Both the position numbers and the translations under genes were made by a program. The notes below the pieces were generated by a model that was given only the letters and a program-made list of their open reading frames with translations, was not told where the DNA came from and made no database searches. This document shows, in pieces, positions 44,986-53,484 of a DNA stretch of 64,000 nucleotides (positions are counted from its first letter, which is position 1; each line of letters begins with the position of its first letter). Origin of the DNA: Arthrobacter sp. B2a2-09 (GTDB lineage: Bacteria > Actinomycetota > Actinomycetes > Actinomycetales > Micrococcaceae); NCBI RefSeq assembly GCF_027587375.1, contig NZ_JAMXIC010000001.1, positions 1-64,000 on the forward strand, given 5' to 3'.

Positions 44986-46509
44986 TCATACCGTCGGCTC
45001 TTTCAAAAGTACTGGACTAAGCGATGGTTCTTCCAGGTTTCCGGTGGCTTGCCCTATCTCCTGCGGTAGCCTTTCGAGGTCCTGGCCGAGGCCCGCGAAA
45101 ATCTCCGGTTTGTTCCTACGAAGATGGCGGGCCAGGAGTAGTCCGCCGGCAATGGCAGCGACCAGAAGCCATGGCAGCATGGTGATGACGGGGGCGTCCG
45201 AGCCGGCCAGAACCGAAAAGTTGGCAATGGCCAGGACCACAACGGCCCCTAGGCCCAGGAGGCCAATGCCTGGGGCCAGCAGCGTTGCCCACAGTCGCCG
45301 GTCCCGGGTTTTCCTGAAGTGCACGACTATCGCGAGGGTGGCCAGGAGCTGAAGGGTGAGGATGCCCAGCGTGCCGAAACCGGTCATGCTCGGAATGAGT
45401 GAAGTGAGAGGTTCCAGGCCAAAGACCGCGAAGAGTCCGGTCACTACGATTCCAAGTGCGAACTGGGCTATCGAGGCGCGCTGAGGGACCCCGTTGGCAC
45501 GGGTCCGGCTCAGCCGGGGTGTGAGGATCCGTGCGCGGCCGAGAGAGTAGATGTATCTGGTGGCTGAATTATGCAGGGCCATCAGCGCGGCGAATAGGCT
45601 CACGAGGAGCAGGATCATCATGAGCTTCGTAAGGCCGTCGCCGAGATAGTCGTTTGAGAGGAAGAAGACCAGATCGCCGGCGGCAAGGTGATCGGTAGCG
45701 ACTGCCTGGGCTTGAGCTGTTCCTAGAGCGCTCACAATCGCCCACGTTGTCACGGCGGACAGCGCTCCGATGAAGCCTATTGCTGTGTAGGTTGCCCGGG
45801 GAATGGTCCGGCGGGGGTTCTTGGCCTCCTCGCTGAATAGGCCGGTGGCTTCTACTCCAACGAAGGCATTGGCGGCGAACAGGAAACCGATGCCTGCTCC
45901 GCCGGAGAACACGATGCCGGGGTTGAAGACATCGAGGGTGTAGCCGTTCCTGAGCAGTACAGCGACATCAAAGATGACCAGGATGGACACTTCCAGGATC
46001 AGCCCTACCCCAAGAACCTTGGCGCTGAAATCGATGCCCTGGCGGCTTAGCAGGAACGCGGCGGACACGGCCACCAGGCTCCAGATGAACCAGTGAACGT
46101 TCAGCCCGGTGAGCTGTGCGATCACGGTCTGCATGAAGAAGCCGATTGTTCCTATCGCTCCGGCTACGAAGCAGTTATACCCGAGCATTGCTACCAGTGC
46201 TGCTACCAGCGCCGCTGGTTTGCCGAGGCCCTTGAGGACGACGGCGTAGAACCCGCCCGCGCTGACGAGCAGCTTGGACATTTGCGCGTAGCCTACGCCG
46301 AAAAGCAGGAGTATTGCGGTGACGATAATGAATGAACCCACCATCCCGGCTCCATTGCCGAGTGCCAGGCCAAGGGCAGTGATGACGATAATCCCCGTCA
46401 GCGGGGCGACGGCTGCAAGGACAAGGAAGACGACGCCGAAGACGCCCAGGGAGTCCTTGGACAGTTTGTCCGGACTGGCAGGTAAGTGTTCCTGAAGTTG
46501 ATTAGCCAT
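44986..46509 (-). CDS. APC-family amino-acid/amine permease
   Basis: A 507-residue transporter with about 12 helices. APC features: KDSLGVFGVVFLVLAAVAPLTGIIV in helix 1, FVGVEATGLFSEEAKNPRRTIPRA in the loop before helix 7, and YSLGRARILTPRLSRTRANGVP. Start ATG 46509 (MANQLQEHLPASPDK); upstream in-frame codons encode low-complexity sequence. It is the last of four minus-strand genes with a kinase, a class III aminotransferase and an SDR. It probably imports the amine or amino alcohol that they degrade. Confidence 0.88.
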   Translation of the reverse strand: MANQLQEHLPASPDKLSKDSLGVFGVVFLVLAAVAPLTGIIVITALGLALGNGAGMVGSFIIVTAILLLFGVGYAQMSKLLVSAGGFYAVVLKGLGKPAALVAALVAMLGYNCFVAGAIGTIGFFMQTVIAQLTGLNVHWFIWSLVAVSAAFLLSRQGIDFSAKVLGVGLILEVSILVIFDVAVLLRNGYTLDVFNPGIVFSGGAGIGFLFAANAFVGVEATGLFSEEAKNPRRTIPRATYTAIGFIGALSAVTTWAIVSALGTAQAQAVATDHLAAGDLVFFLSNDYLGDGLTKLMMILLLVSLFAALMALHNSATRYIYSLGRARILTPRLSRTRANGVPQRASIAQFALGIVVTGLFAVFGLEPLTSLIPSMTGFGTLGILTLQLLATLAIVVHFRKTRDRRLWATLLAPGIGLLGLGAVVVLAIANFSVLAGSDAPVITMLPWLLVAAIAGGLLLARHLRRNKPEIFAGLGQDLERLPQEIGQATGNLEEPSLSPVLLKEPTV

Positions 46510-46582
46510 GGGTAACTCTCTCTTCTCTGAACTGGCCTTCTTCGCTCGGCGCAGGGGCCAGGGACGACGCCTGGGGTGGTGA

Positions 46583-47353
46583 TCAGGCGGGAAAGGAGGA
46601 CCTGGCGGAATAGCCGAAGTCCGAAAGAATGTTGGTCCCGTTGATGGCACGGGCGTCTTCGCTGGAAAGGAACATGACCGTCTTGGCGATGTCACTGGGA
46701 GCGTTCACGGGGAATTTCGCATCGTCGAAGCTGTCAACGCCCAGACCGCGCCTGGCCATCGGCGTATCCACGATGGATGGGCAGACGCTGTTGACCCGGA
46801 TCCCATGGGATTCGAAAAGTTCGAAGGACAAGGCTCTGGTGAGCTGTACCAGCGCCCCCTTCGAAGCGTTGTAGGCCAGCATCCCGGGAGCGGCGACGAA
46901 GCCCGAGTCGGATCCAATGATGGTGATGGAGGTGTGCTGCTCTTTTGCGAGGAAGGGCAACGCGTGCTTCACGGCGTGGAACACTCCCAGCACGTTGACT
47001 TCCAGAACTCGGAGGAAGTCCTGGGATGTTACGTCCTGCACCGCGTTGCCCATCTCGCCCTCTATTCCGGCGCTTGCAACGACTGTGTCTATGCCCTGAA
47101 GCTCGGTGTCGAATTCCTTGAAGGAGTTGGCCACGGCAGCTTCGTCAGCGACGTCAGCCACAATTCCGTGGCATCTGCCGTCCGAATATCTGGAGAGAGG
47201 TCCTTGCAGGGCGTGGTCCAGGCTTTGCCGCGAGCGGCTGATGATGCCCACTCTTGCGCCCTCTTTCAGGAAGGCTTGTGCTGTGGCTAGTCCGATCCCC
47301 GATGCGCCGCCGGTAATAACGACCCTCCGAGGGTCATTTTGGGAGAGATCCAT
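46583..47353 (-). CDS. SDR-family NAD(P)-dependent oxidoreductase
   Basis: A 256-residue classical short-chain dehydrogenase. Cofactor motif VVITGGASGIGLATAQAF (TGxxxGxG), structural NAG-like ASAGIEG, catalytic Ser in IIGSDSGF and YNASK (Tyr/Lys). The end (GTNILSDFGYSAR) is typical of the family. In this cluster it could oxidise a secondary alcohol, for example on an amino alcohol, but substrate cannot be deduced. Weak ribosome site. Confidence 0.88.
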   Translation of the reverse strand: MDLSQNDPRRVVITGGASGIGLATAQAFLKEGARVGIISRSRQSLDHALQGPLSRYSDGRCHGIVADVADEAAVANSFKEFDTELQGIDTVVASAGIEGEMGNAVQDVTSQDFLRVLEVNVLGVFHAVKHALPFLAKEQHTSITIIGSDSGFVAAPGMLAYNASKGALVQLTRALSFELFESHGIRVNSVCPSIVDTPMARRGLGVDSFDDAKFPVNAPSDIAKTVMFLSSEDARAINGTNILSDFGYSARSSFPA

Positions 47354-47437
47354 GAGTTGGTTCCGATCAGAAGTAGTTCCCTGCGTTGTTGCTTGTCTTC
47401 CGAGGCCTGCTGCCCGGACGATTAGATGCTGTGGTGA

Positions 47438-48763
47438 CTAGATGCTGTGGAGGGAGGCTTCCAGGCCCTCCAGCAGTTGTTCCGCGTGGGTTTTGTTGAA
47501 GACGAGTGGTGGCCGCATCTTCAGCACGGTTTCATGCCGGCCTACCTTGCTGATCAGGATGCCGTTCTTCTTCATGCTTTCCACGAGCTTCTTGGTGACC
47601 GCCGGGGCAGACAGGCCCGACTTCGTGTCAGGGAACAACTCAAGACCGAAGAACAGGCCACGGCCCTTGACCGCACCGACGAAGTCGAAGCCGACGGCCA
47701 GCTTTTCCAGTCCGTCCTTCAGGACGTCACCGGTCCGTTGGGCATTCGCCAGCAAGTCCTCGTCCTTCATGACCTGCAAGACGGCACGGCCCGCGGCCGC
47801 CGAGACAGGGTTTCCCGCGAAGGTGTTGAAGTAGAGGTTGGCAGCGCCAAACTCGTCCAGCAGTTCGGCGCTGGTGACGACGCCGCCCATCGGGTGTCCA
47901 TTGCCCATGGGCTTCCCCATGGTGACGAGGTCCGGGGACAGCCCGAATAGCTCATAGCCCCACATCGCCTCGCCAGTGCGGCCGAACCCGGATTGCACCT
48001 CATCGGAGATCACAAGGCCGCCGGCTGCGTGGATGCGCTGTTGAACGGCTTGGAGATAGCCATCGGGAAGCCTGCAAAGGCCTTCGGTCGAAAACAGTGG
48101 ATCGAACAGGAAGGCGGAAACTCCAAACCCCTCACTATTCAGGGCCTCAATGGCAGCCTCCAACTCGCGAAGGCCCTTCTCCAGCAGCTGCTCTGGACCG
48201 AGTTCATTGCCGGCTGCATCAAGGTCGGGGATTCGGATGGCCCGGACATTGGCAGACAATCCGTTCCTGGTAGGCAAGGCCGTCGTCGCATCAGCGAGGA
48301 GGGAGGTATTTCCGTGGTAGCTGAAGTCCGACACGATGATGCCTGTATTCCCGGTGCGCTGGTTGGCGATCCTGAAGGCAAGATCGTTGGCCTCCGACCC
48401 GCTGTTAGTGAAGGAAACCTTGTCCAGCTCCTCGCCGAAGGTTGCCACGAGTTCCTCGGCATAATCGATCACTTGGCTATTCAGGTAGCGGGTGTGGATG
48501 TTCAGTCGGGAGGCCTGGGCGCGGATGGCTTCAACGACTACGGGGTTGCAGTGACCGACGTGGGGAACGTTGTTGTACGCATCAAGGTAGGTCCGGCCGT
48601 TGATGTCCGTCATCCACACGCTTTCAGCGGATACCAAGGCGATCGGTTCGTCGTAGAACAACGGGGAGTGGGCTCCGAGCGTCTTGAGCCTTCGCGCCAG
48701 CAGCCCCGATGCAGAGCGTTCACCCTGCTGTGGGCGGGAACTTTGATTGTGTGTGTCAGGCAT
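47438..48763 (-). CDS. class III PLP aminotransferase-fold protein, probable phospho-lyase
   Basis: A 441-residue fold-type I PLP enzyme. SGSEANDLAFRIA is the PLP-phosphate region, LVISDEVQSGFGRTG gives the cofactor Asp, and the Schiff-base lysine is in LVTMGKPMGNGHPMGG (about K280). KPMGNGHP and YNNVPHVGH are found in the AGXT2L-type branch (ethanolamine-phosphate and phosphohydroxylysine phospho-lyases), which eliminates phosphate and ammonia instead of transaminating. The kinase gene just upstream would supply the phosphorylated substrate. Start 48763 follows GGAGAG. Confidence 0.85.
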   Translation of the reverse strand: MPDTHNQSSRPQQGERSASGLLARRLKTLGAHSPLFYDEPIALVSAESVWMTDINGRTYLDAYNNVPHVGHCNPVVVEAIRAQASRLNIHTRYLNSQVIDYAEELVATFGEELDKVSFTNSGSEANDLAFRIANQRTGNTGIIVSDFSYHGNTSLLADATTALPTRNGLSANVRAIRIPDLDAAGNELGPEQLLEKGLRELEAAIEALNSEGFGVSAFLFDPLFSTEGLCRLPDGYLQAVQQRIHAAGGLVISDEVQSGFGRTGEAMWGYELFGLSPDLVTMGKPMGNGHPMGGVVTSAELLDEFGAANLYFNTFAGNPVSAAAGRAVLQVMKDEDLLANAQRTGDVLKDGLEKLAVGFDFVGAVKGRGLFFGLELFPDTKSGLSAPAVTKKLVESMKKNGILISKVGRHETVLKMRPPLVFNKTHAEQLLEGLEASLHSI

Positions 48764-48890
48764 TATCTCTCCGTTTTGGGCATCACAATGAAGCCCGGCA
48801 ATAGCGGTGGACCACGAGGCGCAGCTGCGCCGGTTCTTAAGTTGTTCGCGACGAGCAGCAGACGACGCCGGTGAAGTCGCGCGGACGGGT

Positions 48891-49895
48891 TTAGCGTCCT
48901 GCTGAAACCCGGGAGTAGCTTCTCGCCATGTCCAGGACCATGGGGACAATGTGGCTGACGACGAATTCGGCAGCATCGTCCCCTCGTCGTGATGAGGCCC
49001 ACCCCATGTACGTCAAGCCCCTCGCGAGCAGCATGGCGTCCCACGACTTCAGGTGTTCCTCAGGCAGTGCCCGGGCCGAGCGGTACCCTTCGAAGGCGTT
49101 TCGCTGGTACTCCGGGTATTTCGGGTGCGGCAAGTAGAAGAAGAGCAAGGTGGCCAGGTCAAAGAGGTGCCAGCCCTCGCCGAAGTCGTCAAAGTCGATA
49201 AGGATGCACTCTTCGTCACGGACCAGAATGTTTTCCGGTGTGAAGTCAGCATGGATGACCCCATACCGATTTACACCGACGCCGAAGGAATTCAACTCAT
49301 TCTTGAGTTCGCGTTTGACGTCGTTCAGCAGGGCGACATCCCGCTCTGTGAGCTCGCCAATACCGCTTGGATCGCCCCAGAGCGCCCGTTCTCCCACCAG
49401 ACCCTCGCCGTCCCAGGCCTGGCGGTCAAAACCGTCGATGCGGCCGATGGCAGTTGCCTCGTTGTGGAACGTAGCGGCCAGGACGCCCAGACGGTAAAAA
49501 GTCTCAGGGCGCAGGCTGGCCGTTCCTTCAAAGGCCTCCAGAATGTCTCCCAAGGGCACTGCACCTTCAGCCCAAACCAACATGTCGATCTGGTACGTGA
49601 CTCCATCACTACCTTCGATGAGGCAGAGCAGGTCCCCGTCCGCCGTCGGGAGCACCGCGGGAACGTCTACCCCCCGGGACTTGAGAGCACGCAGAAACTC
49701 AAGTTCGCACCTGACCTCGGAATCAGAGCGGTATCCCGCCCGGTGCAGCCGCACGGCGTAGGAGATTTGCCCTTCGGGGCAAATGCGGAAGACGTAATTC
49801 TCGCGGTATTTGACGAATTCAATCGGCGTGCTGTCTTGAAGCCCGTATCGCCCAAGTGCCCCACGAACCGTGTTGACTGCAAGTGCTTGGTCCAA
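48891..49895 (-). CDS. APH-family kinase (probable amino-alcohol/hydroxylysine-type kinase)
   Basis: A 334-residue aminoglycoside-phosphotransferase-fold kinase. Catalytic loop HADFTPENILV (about residue 214) and metal-binding LIDFDDFGEGW are intact. Homologues include hydroxylysine, choline/ethanolamine and homoserine kinases. The start is TTG 49895 with AAGGAG seven bases upstream, giving LDQALAVNTVRGALGRYGL; no ATG has a comparable site. Placed directly before a phospho-lyase-like gene, it probably phosphorylates an amino alcohol. A TetR-type operator lies 123 bases upstream. Confidence 0.83.
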   Translation of the reverse strand: MDQALAVNTVRGALGRYGLQDSTPIEFVKYRENYVFRICPEGQISYAVRLHRAGYRSDSEVRCELEFLRALKSRGVDVPAVLPTADGDLLCLIEGSDGVTYQIDMLVWAEGAVPLGDILEAFEGTASLRPETFYRLGVLAATFHNEATAIGRIDGFDRQAWDGEGLVGERALWGDPSGIGELTERDVALLNDVKRELKNELNSFGVGVNRYGVIHADFTPENILVRDEECILIDFDDFGEGWHLFDLATLLFFYLPHPKYPEYQRNAFEGYRSARALPEEHLKSWDAMLLARGLTYMGWASSRRGDDAAEFVVSHIVPMVLDMARSYSRVSAGR

Positions 49896-50017
49896 AGTGG
49901 ATCTCCTTATTGATTTCCAGATCTGTGCGGATGAACGAACCGTTACCGGCCGGGCTGGCATGTGAGGTCCGTTCGCTGCCCTCTTGAAAAAGTGAACCAC
50001 ACCACATGACCAAAATC

Positions 50018-50032
50018 TAGACTGCGAGTCTA
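50018..50032. promoter_or_regulatory. candidate TetR operator, kinase operon
   Basis: TAGACT-GCG-AGTCTA is a perfect 6-bp inverted repeat upstream of the kinase gene. A degenerate copy, TAGACT-TGC-AGTTCA, lies upstream of the aldehyde dehydrogenase gene (52397-52411), and both are accompanied by AAAGTGAA(T/C)CACAC. The two shared modules bracket the TetR gene. Confidence 0.7.
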
Positions 50033-50160
50033 TTTTTTGTGTCTGGAGGATAGAATCTGCTGAGCGGGCAGTTGACGCCCATCCAGTACTCTTGCCGCTC
50101 TTTGACGCCAGAGGGTCAGGCATTGGACGTTTTTGGACTCACCGTCCAGAATCGATGCTT

Positions 50161-50201
50161 AAGAGACAATTTTTGAGATGCAAGGGTATATCGTGTCTCT
50201 T
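50161..50201. promoter_or_regulatory. inverted repeat upstream of tetR gene
   Basis: AAGAGACA (50161-50168) and TGTCTCTT (50194-50201) are perfect 8-bp arms 25 bases apart, just before the ribosome site of the TetR gene. It may be an autoregulatory site or an RNA hairpin; it is not the same motif as 50018-50032. Confidence 0.4.
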
Positions 50202-50218
50202 TCGACCATGGAGGTTTT

Positions 50219-50830
50219 ATGACTGCGGCGACCGAAAAGCCTGTTTCGACGAACCTTCGGGAACGTCGGCGGGAGCAAACAAGAAACGATCTGACGAGTG
50301 CCGGCTTGGAAATCATCTCTGCCGAAGGCGTCGATGCGGCCACAATCGATAGATTGGCCGCCCAAGCAGGGATGTCCCGCGGAACGGTCTACGCGCATTT
50401 CGAAGGGGGCCGCGATGAAGTGCTCCAAGAGGCGTACAGGCGTGTAGGCCGTGATCTAGTCAATATGGCCCAGCGGCTGGCAGACTCTGCCGGCACGTGG
50501 CAGGACCGGGTCATGGCCTATGCGCGGGCGATGGTCGCACTTACTGAGGACCATAACCGGGGCTATTTCTATAACGTGGCGGGCCCTGCTTTGTTTGGCA
50601 GCCGTGTTGAGCGCGGGGAAGGCTCCTCGGCCAGCCTCGCTGCGATACGCAAGGAACTGCTGCTTGCCCAGCAGCGGGGTGAAATCGACAGTGATGTGGA
50701 TGCGGACGAGATGGCCGTGCTGCTTATCGGATGCCTTCGTGAAGCCGGAATCGAAATTGCCCGTGGGGCCATGCAACCAGCGAAGTTTCTTTCGGCGTTT
50801 CAGCGCTTGCTCGACGGCCTGGCCCCCTAG
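50219..50830 (+). CDS. TetR-family transcriptional regulator
   Basis: A 203-residue regulator: LTSAGLEIISAEGVDAATIDRLAAQAGMSRGTVYAHFEGGRDEVL is the N-terminal DNA-binding domain, and the rest is a helical ligand domain. GGAGG lies close to the ATG. It sits between the leftward kinase operon and the aldehyde dehydrogenase gene, both of which carry the same palindrome in front, so it very probably regulates both. Confidence 0.9.
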   Translation: MTAATEKPVSTNLRERRREQTRNDLTSAGLEIISAEGVDAATIDRLAAQAGMSRGTVYAHFEGGRDEVLQEAYRRVGRDLVNMAQRLADSAGTWQDRVMAYARAMVALTEDHNRGYFYNVAGPALFGSRVERGEGSSASLAAIRKELLLAQQRGEIDSDVDADEMAVLLIGCLREAGIEIARGAMQPAKFLSAFQRLLDGLAP

Positions 50831-50869
50831 CACGACCTCTCGTCCACCTTGTTGTCCGTGGCGCCAGCC

Positions 50870-52300
50870 CTAGCCGTTGATGATCTGGGGCGAACCGAGT
50901 TGCTTCAGACCTTCGACGCCGAACTCAAGACCGTAACCGGACTGCTTGGCCCCTCCAAACGGCACGCGCGGATCGACGGCTCCATGTTTGTTGAGCCACA
51001 CCGTGCCGGCTTGAATACGTGCTGCAACCTGGCGAGCTTTCGCGGTGTCCGAGGACCATACGGAAGCGCCCAGGCCGACATTCAGGCTGTTGGCCATCTC
51101 GAGGGCTTCGTCCAGGTTGGAGTATTTGATGATCGGCAGCGCAGGGCCGAATTGTTCCTCGACCACCAGCGGGTTGCTGTTGTCGATATCCGCAATCAAT
51201 GTCGTTGGGTAGAAATAGCCTGGCTGCTCGGCCTCGGGTTCCCCGCCGAGCAGCACTCGCGCGCCTGAGTCCTTCGCTGCCTGCACAAGACGGGAGACGA
51301 CGTCGAACTGGGCCTTGTTCTGCAGCGGTCCGAGCACGTTGTTCTCGTCCAAGCCGACGCCCATGGGCATGTTCTTTGCGACCGCGGTCAGTGCCTCGCA
51401 GACTTTATCGTAGATGTCTTCATGCACGTACAGGCGCTTCAGCGCGGCGCAGGTCTGGCCGGTGTTGATGAACGCCCCCCAGAACAGGCCTTCAGCGATC
51501 GCCAGGGGATCGGCGTCCGGCAGCACAATTCCGGCGTCGTTGCCCCCTAGTTCCAAGGTCAACCGCTTGATCGTGTCTGCGGAGGAGCGGATGATCGCCT
51601 TGCCAGTCGCGGTGGAACCTGTAAACATCACTTTGGCGATGTCCTCGTGGGCAGCCAGGCGCTCGCCTACATCTCGGCCTCCCGGAACAACGGCCAGCAC
51701 ATCGGCGGGGAGGACCGAGCTGAGTACCGTGGCCAAGGCAAGCACGGAGAGCGGCGTGTATTCCGAGGGCTTCATGACGACGGTGTTGCCCATCCGCAGG
51801 GCGGGGGCCAGTTGCCAGATGGAGATCATCATCGGCCAGTTCCAGGGGCCGATGGCACCGACAACTCCTAGTGGCCGGTAGAAGAGTTGAGCGAGGGTGC
51901 CGTCTTCCTCGACCAGGGTCTCGGGGTCCAGATTGAATGATGCCGTCGCCCGCAACCATGCGCCGCAGGCCCCGACTTCGAATCGGGCATTCGGGCCGTT
52001 GAGTGGTTTGCCTTGTTCGCGGGAGAGCAACTGGGCCAGGGCCTCGGCATTGGCTTCGACCGCGTCGGCTGCCCGATTCAGTAGTTCACGGCGCTCCTCG
52101 TGGCCACGGGCCTCCCAGGCGGGTTGTGCGGCGCGGGCAGCCTGGACGGCGGCATCCAGCTCCACAATGCCAGGCTCCGCAACCAATCCGACTAGCTCAC
52201 CCGTCGCCTGGTCGATGATCCGGCGGCCGCCGGAGGTCGGCTGGATGGCTTCAAGGAGGCCTTGGTAGGTGAAAGTCGTGGTTTCCGACGTCGTTGTCAT
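50870..52300 (-). CDS. NAD(P)-dependent aldehyde dehydrogenase
   Basis: A 476-residue ALDH-superfamily enzyme. GPWNWPMMISIWQLAPALRMGN forms the cofactor pocket, LELGGNDAGIV holds the catalytic Glu and FINTGQTCAALKRLYV the nucleophile Cys (about residue 282). It would oxidise the aldehyde released by the phospho-lyase to a carboxylic acid, completing the pathway. It has its own operator-bearing promoter. Converges with the TetR gene with a 39-base gap. Confidence 0.92.
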   Translation of the reverse strand: MTTTSETTTFTYQGLLEAIQPTSGGRRIIDQATGELVGLVAEPGIVELDAAVQAARAAQPAWEARGHEERRELLNRAADAVEANAEALAQLLSREQGKPLNGPNARFEVGACGAWLRATASFNLDPETLVEEDGTLAQLFYRPLGVVGAIGPWNWPMMISIWQLAPALRMGNTVVMKPSEYTPLSVLALATVLSSVLPADVLAVVPGGRDVGERLAAHEDIAKVMFTGSTATGKAIIRSSADTIKRLTLELGGNDAGIVLPDADPLAIAEGLFWGAFINTGQTCAALKRLYVHEDIYDKVCEALTAVAKNMPMGVGLDENNVLGPLQNKAQFDVVSRLVQAAKDSGARVLLGGEPEAEQPGYFYPTTLIADIDNSNPLVVEEQFGPALPIIKYSNLDEALEMANSLNVGLGASVWSSDTAKARQVAARIQAGTVWLNKHGAVDPRVPFGGAKQSGYGLEFGVEGLKQLGSPQIING

Positions 52301-52396
52301 GGTGTCTTCCTTCTTCTGGTGAGGTTGGTTGGAATTTGTGATCCAGCCATCCTGCAGCGTGTTGGAGAAAGTGAATCACACTGCAAAGCTAATTAC

Positions 52397-52411
52397 TAGA
52401 CTTGCAGTTCA
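52397..52411. promoter_or_regulatory. candidate TetR operator, aldehyde dehydrogenase gene
   Basis: TAGACT-TGC-AGTTCA, an imperfect version of the palindrome at 50018-50032, preceded on the left by the shared AAAGTGAATCACAC. Lies about 100 bases upstream of the aldehyde dehydrogenase start. Confidence 0.6.
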
Positions 52412-52425
52412 GAATGTGTTCCCAG

Positions 52426-52498
52426 TGTTTCCAAAGCCCGGAATGCGGTTCGAGTCCCACCTCGGGCACAGCATTCCCCCTCGTCAGAGGGGTTTTCG
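52426..52498 (+). repeat. tRNA 3'-end plus terminator remnant, copy B (possible att site)
   Basis: GGTTCGAGTCCCACC, CTCGGGCACAG and CATTCCCC, then CCCCTC-gtca-GAGGGG-TTTT (52477-52496). It matches the copy at 18955-19027 over about 65 bases, with scattered changes. The bases before the T-loop (TGCGG) do not pair with CCCAC, and no GCCCGAG acceptor strand lies upstream, so it is not a complete tRNA. Confidence 0.7.
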
Positions 52499-52581
52499 CG
52501 CGCAATCCTCGGGGACGTGATGTTCCTGCGCTGGTGGCGCGGCCGCAGGGAGGCCACCCCGGAAGTGCATCTTCCGGTCCT

Positions 52582-53430
52582 TCACTCCCGGCGGTCCTGC
52601 GGCCGTGACCAGGGCGTCACCGGCCGGCCCTGCAAGACGCCGTCGACCCTCAGGTCCACCCTTTCATTGAAGAAGCTCACGAGGCCGTGGATCTGGGCGG
52701 CGTCGCGGAAACGCCTGTCATAGCTCCAGGCGACATTCCTGCCGTCCTCGGTGCCGGGGTACGTCCAGTAGCTCGCTTCCCCCTTGTACGGGCACACGGT
52801 CCTCTTGGGGCTCTCCTCCATGAGGTCCAGCCGCACGTCCCCGGGCGGGATGTAGTAGCGGACGGGAAGCAATGTCTCGTACAGGAGTTGCGCGCCGTTC
52901 GTTCTGGCGAGCGTGACGCCGTCGAGGGAGACCTCCACGGTCAGGGATGAGGCCCGGATGTCCACACGGTGGAAGGGGTCGCGGGGGTGGCCGATAATCT
53001 CCTCGTCGTCTTCCCTCCATTGAAAGGCGGCGAAGTCCAACACGACATACCCGGCCAGGTCGGGGTCGTCCGGGCGGAACGCCGCCCCGGGCGCCGTCGT
53101 CGTTCGCGTCACAACGTCGAGCTGTTCGCCGGGGGTGGTGTGCCGGCCGAACCCGGTGCGCGGATCCAGCGACGTGGGTGAGCCTGCGGACAGCCTGACG
53201 CCGAGCTCCGGGACGTCGGCCGCAGGGCCGCCCGGTGTGAGCTCTGCCAGCAGTTCTGCCTCCGGTACCGCAAATATCGGGGTAATGCGCTTCGGTTCCC
53301 AGACCAGCCACGCGTGCAAGGTGTCGACGACGGTGTTCCCGCCCAGGGTCGCGCGGATCCGCTTGGCGGTGGGTTCGTAGCGCAGCTCCGGGAACGTCCC
53401 GAGGATCACTCCGGAGAGTTTGGTGGCCAT
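52582..53430 (-). CDS. DUF427 domain protein (tandem)
   Basis: A 282-residue soluble protein with two DUF427 modules. The second is clear: RIDIRASSLTVEVSLDG-like core (VDIRASSLTVEVSLDGVTLART), YYIPPGDVRLDLMEES, TVCPYKGEASYWTY and NVAWSYD. The first module is more diverged (RIRATLGGNTVVDTLHAWLVWEP). DUF427 proteins are frequent in actinobacteria with no established reaction. It begins MATKLSGVILG. No operon partner is evident. Confidence 0.9.
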   Translation of the reverse strand: MATKLSGVILGTFPELRYEPTAKRIRATLGGNTVVDTLHAWLVWEPKRITPIFAVPEAELLAELTPGGPAADVPELGVRLSAGSPTSLDPRTGFGRHTTPGEQLDVVTRTTTAPGAAFRPDDPDLAGYVVLDFAAFQWREDDEEIIGHPRDPFHRVDIRASSLTVEVSLDGVTLARTNGAQLLYETLLPVRYYIPPGDVRLDLMEESPKRTVCPYKGEASYWTYPGTEDGRNVAWSYDRRFRDAAQIHGLVSFFNERVDLRVDGVLQGRPVTPWSRPQDRRE

Positions 53431-53484
53431 GCTTCAAGCGTGAGCGCGGGGCCGTACGGCGTCAATGTCCTCGTGAGGGATAAC

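Noticed and set aside
52380..52470. Possible complete tRNA gene ending at copy B of the repeat
   Set aside because: The T-stem does not pair and the 5' half is missing; the upstream bases are the operator region of the aldehyde dehydrogenase gene.
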